From assembly GCF_035582795.1 (NCBI RefSeq), contig NC_134365.1, positions 134,691,077-134,755,076 on the forward strand: a stretch of 64,000 nucleotides of DNA, in the 5' to 3' direction. The notes beneath the pieces are model-generated. The model made no database searches and had not been told where the DNA came from. It saw nothing but the letters and a program-made list of their open reading frames with translations. The translations under genes and the position numbers were made by a program. Source of the stretch: Mycteria americana (lineage: Eukaryota; Chordata; Aves; Ciconiiformes; Ciconiidae). Numbering within the stretch: the stretch's first letter is position 1; every line of letters starts with the position of its first letter. Shown here piece after piece: positions 1 to 46,395 of the stretch.

Positions 1-3000
1 AGAAAGCAAGGAACATATTTTAAACATCAGCTGAACAAACTCATCCAGCTGTGGTTATATTGTGTCCATCACTTGTCTTCTGTTAATAAAGAAGTTAGAT
101 CAGTTATGGGAGGAAGACACAGTTGCCCAGAGAAAGCCATGGAATTTATAGCGAGAAAGAAAAAGAAAAAAAAGCCTACATTGCAGAGTATGGAGGACTG
201 CTGTTAAGTTATCCCTAAAAAAGCAGCAATACAGACGGTGGCTGTGTATGTGTCTGTTATATGTATGTATAAATGTATACACACACGTATACACAGATGC
301 AGAATCATCATCACTGAAAAATATAACTGTCCATACAGTTGGTTGTTTCATTCTAAATAAAACAGATGAGTTAACAGATTTTCCACTGTGGCTCATAAAT
401 TTGGGCTGACTAATCTGCAAGTTTGTCTATACTTTTTCTAGTGAAGTCTCTTTCATTTAACTTGTATGGAAGCAAGCTGGTTTTAATTTCCTAAGTTAGC
501 AAAGAGCGTGTAACTTCCCACATGCTAAGAACTTGGCCATTTTCATGTCATATAATGCATTATCAGAACATGCTATGGAAGTCTTTGCTGATATTAAAAA
601 AATTCTCATAAAAAAACAAATCAGAACAACAACTGATTACAATTATGGAATTATTCTGGCAATTTTCAAGTAAAAGCTACATATAACACCTCCCAATGTT
701 AGACATTACTTTTTCCATCTGATACAGATTTAAAATGCATAGTATATACATAAATAGTAGTATCTATCCAATCTTTAAGAGTGTTCTGTTTTACACTCCC
801 ATCAATATGCCCTATAATTATATTGACGGATTCTGTATTAAAGAATACATTATAGTCTGAGGGGCTAATTAGAATGAGAAGTGGAAAGATTTCATTTTAA
901 GGACAGGCTTCCTTTCAATTTTTACAAAAACAGAAGAAACATCGCAAATACTCCAGAGTAGAAATCCAATACACAAAAAACATTCTGTGTCCTTCTGTGT
1001 TCTCTCTTGCTAAACAAACAAACAAAAACCCAGCAAACCCCCTCCCAGTAACTGTATGTATGGCACTTGCTTATCAGAATGCAATCCATACGTTAGAATT
1101 ATAGGAGAATGAAATTGATCCACTGAACAACTTTTTCTTCAGCGAGTGGTCCAACTTAACTATTACCTTTGTCCACAGGTAACCTAAGATGTGCTGGGTT
1201 ACCATTCACACCCAGTCTGCTTAAAGTCTTGATTCAAAGCACCTGTACATAGCTAAATCAACCCTTATTCAGTAGAATTCCAGCACATGGAGAAATCAAC
1301 TCATGAATTATTTTTAAACGCTTCTAGTACTATCTCTCCCATAGAAGATAAGCAGGGTCTTTACAGTGTTCTAGTGTGTCTGTTTTGCTAAAACCATCAC
1401 CGATGTCTTCTCCACCCTCTTTTTGATTATGAGATCAAACACAGGCTGAAGTTCTACTTAGTATAACTTGGCTTTCAGCGGTTGTGTAAAGTAAAATAAA
1501 CTGGATTTAGTTTCCTTTGATAAAACATCAAGTTTTGGTAGCACATTAAATAACCAGGAACAACCTGCCAGCCTCATTATAGCAGATGTAGCTTGTGTAT
1601 GTTAATTCAGAAACTTCGTTTTTTGAAATCTCTTGCCTACATCTCCAGGAGAGGTACTATGCTAAAAGATTGTCCCAAGCAGTTCTAGTCAACCTGAATA
1701 TATAAAGTATCAAACTTGAAATGTTTTTCACAGAATATTTTTGAAATCACCATAGATGCATTTGTTGTTGCTTTAGATAATAAGACAGCACTGCAACTCT
1801 GATAGAAAAATAGTAGCCGTTTTGAAAAGTAAATATCCTGTCTTACTACATTGCATTAAAACTCCTAAGTGCAGATTAATTTTGTGCACTGTAGATTGGA
1901 CAAGACACAGAGACAGAGGAAAGTGGTGCAGAGCCACTGAAAGGAATTGCTCAGGTTAGTAAGCAGCTGCTTAGGTGAGTGAGCGGGCTTCTGGAGCACA
2001 GCTTCAGAGCTAGGCTTTGTGCAAGAACCAGGCTGCTCCTATCCCTCCTGTCCACGGAGAGATGGCAGGGTGGCCCATCAGAACTGCTACCCTGAAACCT
2101 CTGTACGTTTCCAGGAGTGATGGCGAGTTAGACTTTCAGGGTGTCTCCTGAAGAAAGAGAAGCCCACTGGTAGTTTCTGATAGTTTGTTTTTCCTTTCTT
2201 GCACATTGTGTGACTTTTAACAGTCCCCAAAGGGACCGACTCATGCTGGACTGACTGGAGGATTTACTCTCTCTTACCGTGACCTGTGCCGACATGCCTG
2301 TGTTGAAATAATTGAAAACAAGAGGCCCGGGCCTGCCACCCCACAGAGGTGAACTTCAAAAGGCCCACCCAACCTGTGACAGCACTGGAGAGGTAAGCAA
2401 ACTAACACAACAACAACTAAACAAACATGCTCTCTCATTACTGCTTGCATCATCTTAAGAAAAGACTACATCTTAAGTAAGCGTGAAGGCTACTGTGCAA
2501 AAACACGGTAACACGTCAGTGGGCAAATGCAAACATCATAGTTACGAATCCATGCAGTAGCACCAGGAATTGGGCTCGACCCCACTTTTAAAATTACCCA
2601 GGCTTTTACCTGTAGTGCCAAGAGAATCTATGTTAGCTGGTCATGAATGCTTCAGTACTCCCTGCAGGCCAGTATGTGTGAGCTTAGCTTCCACTTCAGT
2701 TCCTGATGGAAAGGCCATTTCTGTGAAGGAGCTCTGAGCTGCAGCAGCTCCAATGGGGAGCACTGTACAAGCCAGAAGCTGCAGGGTATTTTTCAAAATT
2801 TTCCTATTTCAAATATTTAGGCTCCCAAACTAGAGCATTTTTTTAAAAATATTAGCCTATATTGAGGCAAGGCTCTGATTAAACCCAACTTATATAAACT
2901 AGGCAATATATCACAGGAGGCCATGACAGTCAATATATAATCCTACTGGGTACAAAATATTACAGACCTAAGGAGCTTCAAAGTATGTCAGACACACTTC

Positions 3001-4186
3001 AGTCAGCAAAACACCAACTGTTCTTCCACTGTTCTTTTAAGAACAAGGATATAGTCTGTATTCATTTCAGAAAGCAAAGCCAAATGTTTAAATAGTTCAG
3101 TTCACAATCATATTCTTCCTCTAAACAATTCTGATCCAAGACCAGCTTCAGGTAAACATCTTTGTTAGCTATCTTTGAACAGAATGAATCCTAGCAAAGG
3201 AAAACAACCCTTTGAAAGACAGAAAACCATCAGTGAGTTACTGTACATATTACATGCATAGCATCAGAAGATAGACACCATAAAAACAACAGGTTTCACT
3301 TTTAACCGTAAACAGGTATGATACAGTATTATTTTCCGAGTAAAACAACACAAACATTACTTATCACTTAGGAATAATTGTGCACAGCATACTTCAGCAC
3401 TCAGAAACTAATTTCAGTTATCTTGTAGCTATTGCTGACAAATATTGCCTTTAAAAAATCTTCAGCTGTGTATGGTAATATACAACTGAATGTGTAGAAA
3501 CACAGACATGTGGGCTTTGTTATCCTCCCACATGCCTCATTCCTAACAGACACTGACACTTCTCATCTACATCCTGAGGACAACATGCTTCCAGTCATCT
3601 CGGCCAGCTGAAAAGGAAAGATATTAACCCATATGGCCTCTCTCTATTCATTAACACATGGTAAGCATTTACTTAGCTTTTCACCATTTTGAGATCAGAC
3701 TTCAGGGCTTCTTAGAGTCCAGTTTGGTAGAATACCAGATTAAAAAAACAAAACAAGACACTCAAGACTATGCTGACTGAGAAATGATCGGAGTCCACAC
3801 AGATCTTCTGACAATTATTCAAATTATAAAATAAAACCTAAGTGTTTTTTTCTCCCACTTTACAAATGTTTGAGGCCAAATAATTCCCTTATTTTGAGAT
3901 CTAAATTAATGAAGTCTTAGGCTTCTTCCTGTGAAACTTTACAATGCAATTTCTCCAAAATTAGTACCGTGCTTAAAGAGTATATAAAAAGGTTCCTAGT
4001 TCTTTATATTAGATTTCCCATGACCACAGGCACAACGTCGTACAGTTTTAAATTAAAACAGCAGCCACCAGTGATTGTTTTCAGTGTCATTTTAAGGGAA
4101 TTATTTCAATCTCAGTACTGAACAAGTTTTGAAAGGCAATGGATTCATTATTTCTGTGTACTTTGAGAACCGATGGAAGTAATGTT
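1..4186 (-). other. Probable MBTPS2 3'UTR and downstream sequence
   Basis: AT-rich sequence with no supported coding region. By eye, no minus-strand AATAAA occurs between the stop codon and position 1. The only hexamer variant noticed is ATTAAA at 482-487, which would imply a 3'UTR of about 3.7 kb. The transcript end is therefore uncertain. SMS, the next gene in the human order, is not recognised here. Confidence 0.5.
482..487 (-). promoter_or_regulatory. Possible MBTPS2 poly(A) signal ATTAAA
   Basis: ATTAAA on the minus strand, the only canonical or common-variant hexamer noticed downstream of the MBTPS2 stop inside the window. No clear GU-rich element follows, so this is weak. Confidence 0.2.
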
Positions 4187-36666
<32,480 letters not shown>

Positions 36667-36810
36667 TGTTGCAGCCGAGGCGGTGGCGGCGGCCGCCGTT
36701 CATGCGGAGGAGCCCCCGGAACTAAACCTCTCCCGGAACCTTTCTCCATCAGCTATACTGCCTGGTCGGACGCTTCCGGGCACCGCGTCGAGCGAGGGCA
36801 GGTGCCGGAG

Positions 36811-36818
36811 TGACGTCA
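36811..36818. promoter_or_regulatory. CRE/ATF palindrome TGACGTCA
   Basis: A perfect cAMP-response-element palindrome about 145 bp upstream of the MBTPS2 ATG. Bound by CREB/ATF-family bZIP proteins in general; binding here is inferred. Confidence 0.7.
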
Positions 36819-36839
36819 CAGCCTAGTGCGCAGCGGAAC

Positions 36840-36848
36840 GGGGCGGGG
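36840..36848 (+). promoter_or_regulatory. GC box (Sp1/KLF type)
   Basis: GGGGCGGGG, between the CRE and the NRF1-type site. Confidence 0.6.
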
Positions 36849-36860
36849 TTGTTGCCGCGG

Positions 36861-36872
36861 TGCGCGTGCGCA
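36861..36872 (-). promoter_or_regulatory. NRF1-type site
   Basis: The minus strand reads TGCGCACGCGCA, a perfect match to the NRF1 consensus YGCGCAYGCGCR. A near match (TGCGCCTGCGC) follows at 36917-36927. Confidence 0.65.
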
Positions 36873-37050
36873 GGGAGCCGGCCGCCCCGGCCGTCACCGC
36901 GAGACGCGGGGCGGACTGCGCCTGCGCGGTGGGCTGGAGGGGCGGGAAGGGAGGTGTCGCCCCGCCGTACCCGGCCGTTGGGGCGCAGCCGCGGTGCGGG
37001 GGCCGCCGGCTCCGGCCCGGATCGGTTCCTCCTCCCTTTGCTAAATTTGC

Positions 37051-40000
37051 TTGAGCTATTTGTGTGTCCGTACGTCGTGGAGAGGTGTAACGGTGAACAC
37101 GCGTGGTCTTTTTATGTTACTTGCTGAATGACAGAGGAGGTCGCAGGCGAGCCCCCCCTTAGCGGAGCTCCCCAGCCGCTCCCTGTTAGGCCCCGACAGC
37201 GCCCGTGGTGCTGCGGGTGGAAGAGCTGGAGCCCTCTGGAGAAGCTGTACCGCAGATGGTCAGGAAAGCATGCTGGAGAATAAAAACTCATTTGCGGTGG
37301 TGGGATTAAAGCGGATTGTGGAAGCACTTCAGTGACGAGGGAGTAATAGGATTCCCTTTAACTACTAACATGCTTCCAGAAATTTAACGTTGACTTCGTG
37401 GCACAACGAGATCGTTTCTTGAGGCTCGTTGTAAGAGGGACTTTCAGGCAAGCGCTGTCCGGGTCATTGTGTTTCCTTCCCAGTCCACTATCACACTAAT
37501 TCCCTGATTTTATGCCGTTCTTATCTCTCCCACTCCTCTTGGGCATGTTTTTCACTGTTACCAGAAGTGGGATGTGCCATGAGGTCACTAATCTTAAGAG
37601 TTGATTTCTCAGGACCTTTCCTAGTTTAAAAACTTTAACTCAGAGCTTGAACGCTGAAAGCAAACAAGTACAAGATTTGGCAAAGGTTAAGGGGAAGTAT
37701 TTATTTGCCTACACAAATGATGCAAATTGAACTGCCCCTCCCTTCCCTTCCCCCTGTGAAAAAGATGCACAATCATGTCCTCAGTTTTCTCATTATTTCT
37801 GAAGATTTTTCAGGAATCAAGACAGCAGCAGCAAGGAGAGCCCTCTGCAGTTTGTGGCTTCCAGTCCACCTTTTCTTGTGTGCTCCAGATAAACTTTTCT
37901 TGGCCTTGGTTTGTGAGAAATTACTCAGAAGGACACCTCTCTCCTGAAAATGCTTATTCCATCCGTCCTTCAGCTCTGATGCATTAGTCTGTGGGTTCAG
38001 GACCATTCTGTGGAAGATCTGGGACTGCCGTTAGGAGAAGGGTTCATAAAATCAACCACAGCCTGTCTTTTCCACACAGAAAGCTTTGTAGAAGTTGTGT
38101 TTTTAAAGAGATATACCAGTGTCCTTTGAATAAAAAAAATTCAAGCCCTCTCTTTGCTAGAATTTAAGTGGTTTTAATGCTGTTTTTCAGTCACATTTTC
38201 AGATTTTTCAGCTCACTCTTTGATCCATATATGCTTCTTCATCCTGTCCTTCTCAAAACAGATGCTGCCAGCTTTCCTTATGCTACCAGCAGGAAGAACA
38301 TCTCGGCTCTGAACTCCTTGGCTCTTTTCTGCTCCCTTTCTTTTCACTGATAACAGTGAAAGAGGGGAAGCAGGAATAAGGGGCTGTACCCCAGGAGATG
38401 GTTAAATCAGCAAGCAAGTTAAGGGGAAACAGCCCTGGCCAGTCTCTCACCATTGGCCATTGTGGGGGAAGAGGGGGAAGTGAGAACTGGTAATGCATGC
38501 CTGCTTTCACTTGTTCTCTGGCGAGTTGCTTTGTCTTTCATCTCAGGTCAGGGATGGTTTTCCCCCAAGTTTAGATTTTCCGTTGTCCTTAAACCCGTGG
38601 TGGGAGCTGTTCACGTTAACCAAAGCTATATGAGAACTTCTGAAAGAATTTAATTCCAACATAAAAGCTGAAGAATCACAGGAAATGTATCCAGCCTTGC
38701 ATGCAGTCAAATTTGAGTTTGTGCACTGACATAGGCAACTTGGAGATGTCCTCAGTGTCTAAAACAAATCATAAACTGAGTCCCAGAATAATCAGGTCTG
38801 TCTATGGCTTTTCTGCAATGATTCCCAATCTAGCAAGTTAAACTGCAAATCATTGAGAAATGATGCAAATATGGTTAATTCTACACCTTATGGGTTGAAA
38901 CTCAGGTTTTTCCATAGACCAACATGCATTTAATATAAATATAAAAAAAATATTCTAGTGGTGATCTTTGGAAGCAATGGAGGGGAATCGTATTCAAACA
39001 GTTAAGACCATGAGTACTTTTGCCAGTGGAATAGTCTCACTGAAATCAAGCATAGTAAAATGGGTATGGGGCCTGCTGTTTAAAGGATCCATTCAATAAA
39101 CAGCTTTTGTAACACTATTGTATTTTTCTTCTATGTTCTTTTAGTATGCTGTATAAAATACAGAACCAAATTTTATTGAGTAGGCATAGAAATTGGCAGT
39201 GCAGATAAAAAGGAATGCAACTAAAATACACTGTGTTTTATTGCTAGAAAGTTTATCACAAGAAAACAAAAATTATAATTTTCTAGAAGGCAGAAGATAG
39301 GTATTCTGAGTGAACTGCCAGCCCCACTGTTTTTACTTGCATAACTTTAGTGGTTATTTTGCTCCTGGCAGAAAGGCAAAGTTAATCCTTGTTCTCATGG
39401 GATGAAACTGTCGCAGACTGTGAGGTGTTACAGGGAGTGACTGCGTTTTGCATTTTGAAAGTGAAGGTGTTCATGATTAAAGTTTTCCACTTTAAAATGG
39501 CTCAGGAGGTAGCGCAGATATTGATACATTTTTTACCACTGCTTGTTTTTCCTTACAGCCACATAATAAGCTAAAGTAGTGACTAAAGCAAAATACCATA
39601 CAGTAATCAGGTTAGTGCACAGTATTCATACATTGTTACAAATCAGTGTAATTATCAGAGTTTCAGAAGTCACAGCTGAGGTGTGCGTTAATGGGAGGGT
39701 ATGGGTGGACCTCAAAAGGGCACGTATCAAAGAGTGTTAGAAAAGGATACGTATCAATCATCATGCAGGAGGAGCTAAGTCCATGCAAAAACTTTAGACA
39801 GAAAAAGAATAATCTCATAAGCATAACAATACGATTAAATGTAATTTGGCAAGTAAATATCAAACAGAATGTGTTCATAATACATTAATTAAGATATTAT
39901 CAAATTCAATTAGCAGCTTAATATCATAGACATCTTTTTCAAGACATAGTAAATATATTTATCTTAAAATTAATTATCAACATGTCTAATAATTAATCTC

Positions 40001-43000
40001 TTTAACTTTGATCTATTATTGAAGTAGATATGTGATTATTCAGATATTACCATACATGACATGTTGCAAAACAAAAGTAAAACCAGTCTTAACCACCCTT
40101 TCAAAAGCTCTGATGTTAGAGGGGTTTGCAGGGCTTCAGGGAAATTGTACCCACTCACAGTTCATTGCAGGCTCAGACCTATAACCAGCTAAGATGTGGG
40201 GAGGTTGTGAATTTTGCCAGTTAGAAGACAATACAGTCGGAACGTGACTTGATTGGGTAAGTGTTTGAGCCTTGAGGAGAGCAAATGGGGTTTTAGATAT
40301 GTTCTGAGTAGTATTCGTTACTAGATTGTTGGGCATTGAGATGAGCTAAACAGAGAAAAGGAAGGCTGGAACAAAATGTGGCATGATTCTGCAAACGTTT
40401 ATATGCCAGCATAACTTAATGGAGGGATGCTTTCATGGAGTCCGTGAATGTTTGCAGAAACATTCTGCTGAGAATTTAGCTGAGAATTTCAAGTACAGAC
40501 CAGGATTCATGGAAGAAATAGATGGGTAAAGACAAAATAGATGGTCCATTAAGCACTTATGCAGGTTAGGAGATTGCTTCTGGAGGGAATAAAAAGACCA
40601 GAGTAAAGAAGAAATCTGAGACACAGGAAGAGAGATACAGAGACTGTCACACTACAGAGATGTACATAGCGTTGGTTGTAAATGTCTGAAGGACAAATAT
40701 GCTTTCATTTACCTTACTAACATTGTTATGTAAACATCTCAGTATATGGGAGAAATTCAGGTAATGGGAATTATAGAGACATGTAATACGTGTGGTCTTT
40801 TGAACTGAAATGCAAACAAAAAAAGAAAAACACCTTTGATCCTTGCTGTGCCTAAAAAAGAAAAGAGCAGAATGTTACTCAGTTTTGTTGATAGCTTTTT
40901 ATGTTCCAATTACAGTACAAAACAGTCTTGCTTTATTTAAATAGAAATGAGGTCAAAGTATTCTGTTAAGGTTCAGGATTTGTTTGCAGTATTTAACCTG
41001 GTTACCAAACATACATGCTGGAAAGGTGGAATTTTGACTCTTAAAACAAATGAAATTTATTTTTAAGTCACTGTTCATATGAACAATGTAAGTAAAGGAA
41101 AAGCACAAGCATTCATAGAAATATGCCTTTACTAGGTTAATCTGCTACAAAGAGTAGTTGTACATGCTTTTTCACCATTTGTTAATTACTAGTGTCTATA
41201 ACAAAACGAATTACAGGTCTTTCTTAATTGCTATCCATTTTCAGCATTTACCCATCTGTCATAATTCTGTTAGGCACATCATGACTGAAATTACATCTAA
41301 AAGAAGGTCCTCCAAAGCTGTTGTGTGCCAAGGAGTGGGTGTCAGACACTAAAGAAAAACAAAGGAAAAGGAGAAACTTGAGAGATGTGGCTCAAATGTT
41401 ATTCTAGAATCCAGTTCTGTAAGAATATTAGTTTGAGGCTTCAGCTACTCATTTTAGTGGTTCTAGTAGTTTAGCTTCAGCTACTACATAATCTTGCTTG
41501 CTCACCTGTTGGGCTTTGCATCCTCTGCAATCATTTAAAAGTTGTACATGAGAAAAAGCATGGAATATCTACTGCAGAGTAGCTATTCAGCATTAGCTCC
41601 TGTGTTGTGATCCTTTTACAGCTTTAAAAGTCTGTCCTTGAAAATGAGTTTACTGAAACTGCAGGAAAAAAAGGGCTCAGTCAGTGAAGGAGGAGAGCAC
41701 TTGAGGGAAGCTAATGCCAAACAGCTGTTGTGGGCTTTTTTTTTTTTTTTTTTTTTTTGCTTTAAATTACCTGTGAAGTCTCTAGGTACACAAACCCCTA
41801 ACCTATTGCAGAATGCAAAACAAATATAGAATAGTTTCAGTCTAACAGGTATTATTTCACGCTCACTGTAACCTGAAGTAAATGCACATGATAGCATTAG
41901 ACCCATCAAGTTTGAACTCCAAAACCTGCAGGGCAGCCTGGTACCCTAGGGAAAGAAGTGCACTTAGCACTTAGAGTAAGTCAAAGTGAGATAACACTTT
42001 GAAGAAGACAAAGGAGTTTGTAGTTCATTGTTTAGCAGACTGTTAAAGCCTGTAGCACTCCTGTTCACCTATGCATACATGGCATTTGGCTGTTCTGACT
42101 AATGGGAATATCTCATGGGATGAACTGATGAGGATATCAACATAGCTGTCTGCCTGGACTGCACAGGTGGTTGAAGTAGCTCCTGAATTGCTTCATCATA
42201 CAGCGTAACACTCGGTTAAACCAGCACTGATTTTGCTCTGCCTCAAGGAGCAGGCTGTAAGGAGCTGCTTCGTGATCACATAGCCCTCCTCACAGTGGGT
42301 AAACTGTAATCTTGGCTGGTGTCCCAGTACTATAAATCCCCTCTGCCCCTTGTCAGCCAGAGCACCTCTGAACTACCCATGACAAAACAGTGGTTTTGCC
42401 TTACTTAGGTCAGTTTATGTTAGGAACCTGAGCTAAGAACATTTCCTAATAAAAATAAATAATCAGTTTGAGAGCTGGCTGCAATAAAGCTGTGAACACC
42501 TTCATGGATACTCTAGTCAGAGTACAAAGATTATGGCCTAGCACCTCACCGAAAGTTGGTGGGCGCAGGAAACACAGAGCAGCCTGCAGTTCTAGAGAGT
42601 CATTTCCAGGACGGATGATTTTCAAGCACCACTTTTAGCTCTGGATCTTGAGAACTGAAATGTACTTCAAAGGGCTACCCCCTGTGTTGCACAGCCTGAC
42701 ATGACTGAATGAAGCAACTTCATATTTATAGTTTCTTTTTTGAGGTTCATTACTATCCTTGGATAGAAGATATTGCCAGTCCACAACCCTACTTCATATG
42801 GGTATAAAGTAAGATGTGAAGATTTTAAAAAATACTTCGTATAATTTCCTGAGAGAAACTGTTTATACTATTTTTAACACTTGAGATTTGATATTGTAGG
42901 GGGAAACATCATTTAGAAATTAGCAGCTGGAGGATTTACTGGTCTTGCTGTGCCAACAGTGATTTCTGTTGGCAATTTCTTTCTGAACAGGTACAATATT

Positions 43001-46000
43001 TGTATGGCAGGAGACCACAGATGATTGAAAAATGTTCCTGTAGCAGATCTGATTCAATAAAAGTAAGGTTTGATATAGATCATGTTTGAGTACTTGATAG
43101 GTAGGTATGACTAGAAGATTTATTCATATCTTCACCATGGAAAGCATTCATTCTTAATTGTCTTATTTTTCTGAACTTGGAGGTATGAGAAGCTAAGGAT
43201 TTTTTTCCTTATGACTCATGGGGACTAAGATAAGTGTCCTGATATTGATTCAAAATTTAAAAATCTTCACACCCACAGTTTATCAATCTTCATATTTTAT
43301 TTTCTGTTCAGCAGATACAAACCAAAGATAGCAACTGATCAATCACGTATGATTCAGGAGGTTGGTGCAGTTGTCCTTGAATTTGGCCATTTTTTATCTA
43401 AAGGCATTCATTTCTTTATAATATCCTTGATATTCTGCTTCCTCCAGCTATTGCCTATCTCCCTTGTTCTGGGTCCATCTTTCTACCAGGCAGATTTTTC
43501 ATGTCTCAACCATGTCTTTATTCCTGTTAATATGCCATTTAGATGAGGAATCATCAGAAATTAGTCTCTGTTCTCTTTGTTAGACTTCAGATGATTGCTC
43601 TACTCAAGTCTACTACATTTGCTCTCACAGCGGGATCATAGCTGTGTGTGAGCTGATTACCTGCACAGCTGAAGTTTTGTTTCATGCTTTATTACAAGAG
43701 ATAAGTACATTGCTTTGTGTGCTGCTGCGTCCCCAAGTCCTCTGGTATATCGGTACCTAGTTCTTGTACGTCTTTGGGTCAGATGGGTACAACAGCAAAA
43801 TTCCTTACTGTACATCAGGTGAGGTCTTAATCTGACCATCGAAGACAAGAGCTAATTGTGTTCAGCAGACGTAATCAACTGAGGGGGATGGCCTTCATGA
43901 AAAGAAATCTCTTATGGCATTGAAAAATATAATACATGCCTATTCAAATTATCCTGATTGGTGAAAACGATGAGTAGTCTTTCTGTTCAAAATTTCACCA
44001 ATGATTCAGTCAAACTTGTTTCCCCAGAACAATATCTGATCGTGCAATGTCATGTTTTTTGTTTCTTTTCCAAATGATGCTGAATCATTATAGCAGACAG
44101 GATGTTTACAAAATCAGCAGGTCATTTAAAATTCATATTCCCTTCAAAATCTGCCAGTACCCTTGCTCTTTCTTATGGTATCAGCTTTGCCTGGTATAGT
44201 GGCTAAAATTTCTCAGGAGAAAAGTGGAAACGAATTTGTCGCTTATACATCATTATCACATTTCAGTTACTCAAAACATTTTGGTAAGTAAGGATTTTAC
44301 AGAATACAAAGCAACAGAGAATATGGCTTTTGGGTAAAAGTCAGTGGTCAAAGCTATGATGTTCTAGCATTTGTGTGGATTATATTCATAATGCAGTTTT
44401 TAGAACTTAATACAAATTCTTAGATGATGCTAACAACGCTATTAAAAGATGCTGGAACTCTGAAATTTAGAACAAGGTCACTAGCAGCCTCTAATGAGAC
44501 CATCTTCTTAATACAAGGCTAATTATTTCTTGATGGAACAGTCTGTGATAATAATCACCATGCTTTTATATGGAAAAAAGCGAGCATGCAGGAGTTGAAT
44601 TAATATTTAGCAGCTCGGAAATGTCACAGAAACAAAATCAGCTAATTTAGATATGTTTGTTGATTTCCTGTCCACTAGATAATAGCAAACATTTTTGCAT
44701 GCTATTTTATGTCATTCATTATTTAAATAGCCTGATATTATTGTTGTTGGCATAGCTGTAAAAGTAGAAACTCAAGAGAAAGTACTTGATTCTTTCTTGA
44801 TATTAAGAAACATATAGATTGAGGGAAACAGGGAAAAGCAATCAAACAGTAGATGATACTTCCTCAAACAACATTTCTTTTGACAAAGCAGCTGAGGTCT
44901 GATACTCTTTCTGCAATCTAGGATTCAAAATTATTTTCAGTTTAAAGCAAGAGTAAGGATGGGCTCTGATGCTTGGTAATTGCTAGCTCCACTGTATTTT
45001 AAATTTTTATAGTTCTGTCTAACCTCATATGACTGGGTACCATTCCTAAAATTCTCTGTCTTTCATCAAGCCTATGTGCCAAATCATTGTTAGATGGAGT
45101 ACATACATCTTTACTGACGGAAAAGAGCCCAAAAGTACAAATAAAATCTCTGTGAGTTAGAAAATGGATGGTGGTGGTTTTTTTCCAGGCTCCCCCACAT
45201 TAGTCCTCTGATAAATCTGTCTGATAGCAGGTTTCTTACTTTTAAATCTTAGTCAATAACTTAGGTGTGTTGAATGAAAAGAATAGTTTATCTTGCACTG
45301 CAACTTTAGTTTTTATATTCTCCACCGAACAATTCAAATGAAGGTAGTAATAGGAATTAATTAACCAAATACTTAATATCCTGGGCCCACTGTTCTTACC
45401 TGGTAATAAACTGTAATTTCTAGATCTAAAATTAAGATAGGGAAGCAAAGTTTTGCATCGTCAAAGATCTATAATATGTTGCTACAACTTGGTAATTTGA
45501 AGCAATACTCCAGGAATGTATTTTTTAACTTTCTACTTTAAAGAAGTCTTATTTCAAGTGAGCTGAGGTTGTGACTGCTCCTTTGTTGACTTGCATTTTC
45601 AGTTGTATAACATTGTTTGCATTACACTAAAACATTTTGGACTATAATAAAAAAATATTTTTCTATTGGGAGCCTCAGGGAAGTTATATCTGTGCACATG
45701 AGGTTTCTCAAAAAGCAAAACATTTAGGTAAGCATATTAAATAGTGACAGCTTAAAGAAACAATGCTGACATTACACAGTGAAATATCTCAGTCAAGAGG
45801 TAAGATACATACATGTTTCTGTTAACCATCAACTTCATTTTCAAAACTAATAAGCTGTTGCGGGAAGCATGTTAATTAGACAGGCTTCTAGGAATGCAAC
45901 AAAAGTATATTTTGAACTATATTGGGATTTTCATACTTCAAATAAATACATTGTTACTATGTCTTTTGGGTCTCTGTACATGAGACATAACAATTTTATG

Positions 46001-46395
46001 CAGTGTGTGTCAATGCACTGTTATCTGGCCCTAACGTGCCAGGCATTGAATCCATCATCTGAAATGCACATATGCCTCATTATTTACTTACTAAATCATC
46101 TGCTCCATGTATTTAGCAGATGAATCTGCAAGTCATGGGGACGTGCATCCCAGTGGTTATTCCATATACCATAAAGGCAATGGTACTCTGCAAAATAATA
46201 GTAAAATTGTCTAGTTTTCCCTTTAAAATCTACTCAGATCTACATTTTCCGATAGTAGTGATAAAACTTGGGTTTACTCCTTTTATCCCAACAATTTAAT
46301 ACAGTATAGGTGTGATAGCTTATGGTGTTAGGTATGTGACAGAGGTAGATTCTTTTCCTGTTTACACATCACTAAGGCTATCCATTACATACATA
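37051..46395. other. Intergenic, MBTPS2 side
   Basis: AT-rich non-coding DNA between the divergent genes. The only distinct item noted is a 23-base T run at 41736-41758. Open frames here are short and unrecognised. Confidence 0.8.
41736..41758 (+). repeat. Poly-T run (23 bases)
   Basis: Uninterrupted T homopolymer; no retrocopy body recognised beside it. Confidence 0.9.
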
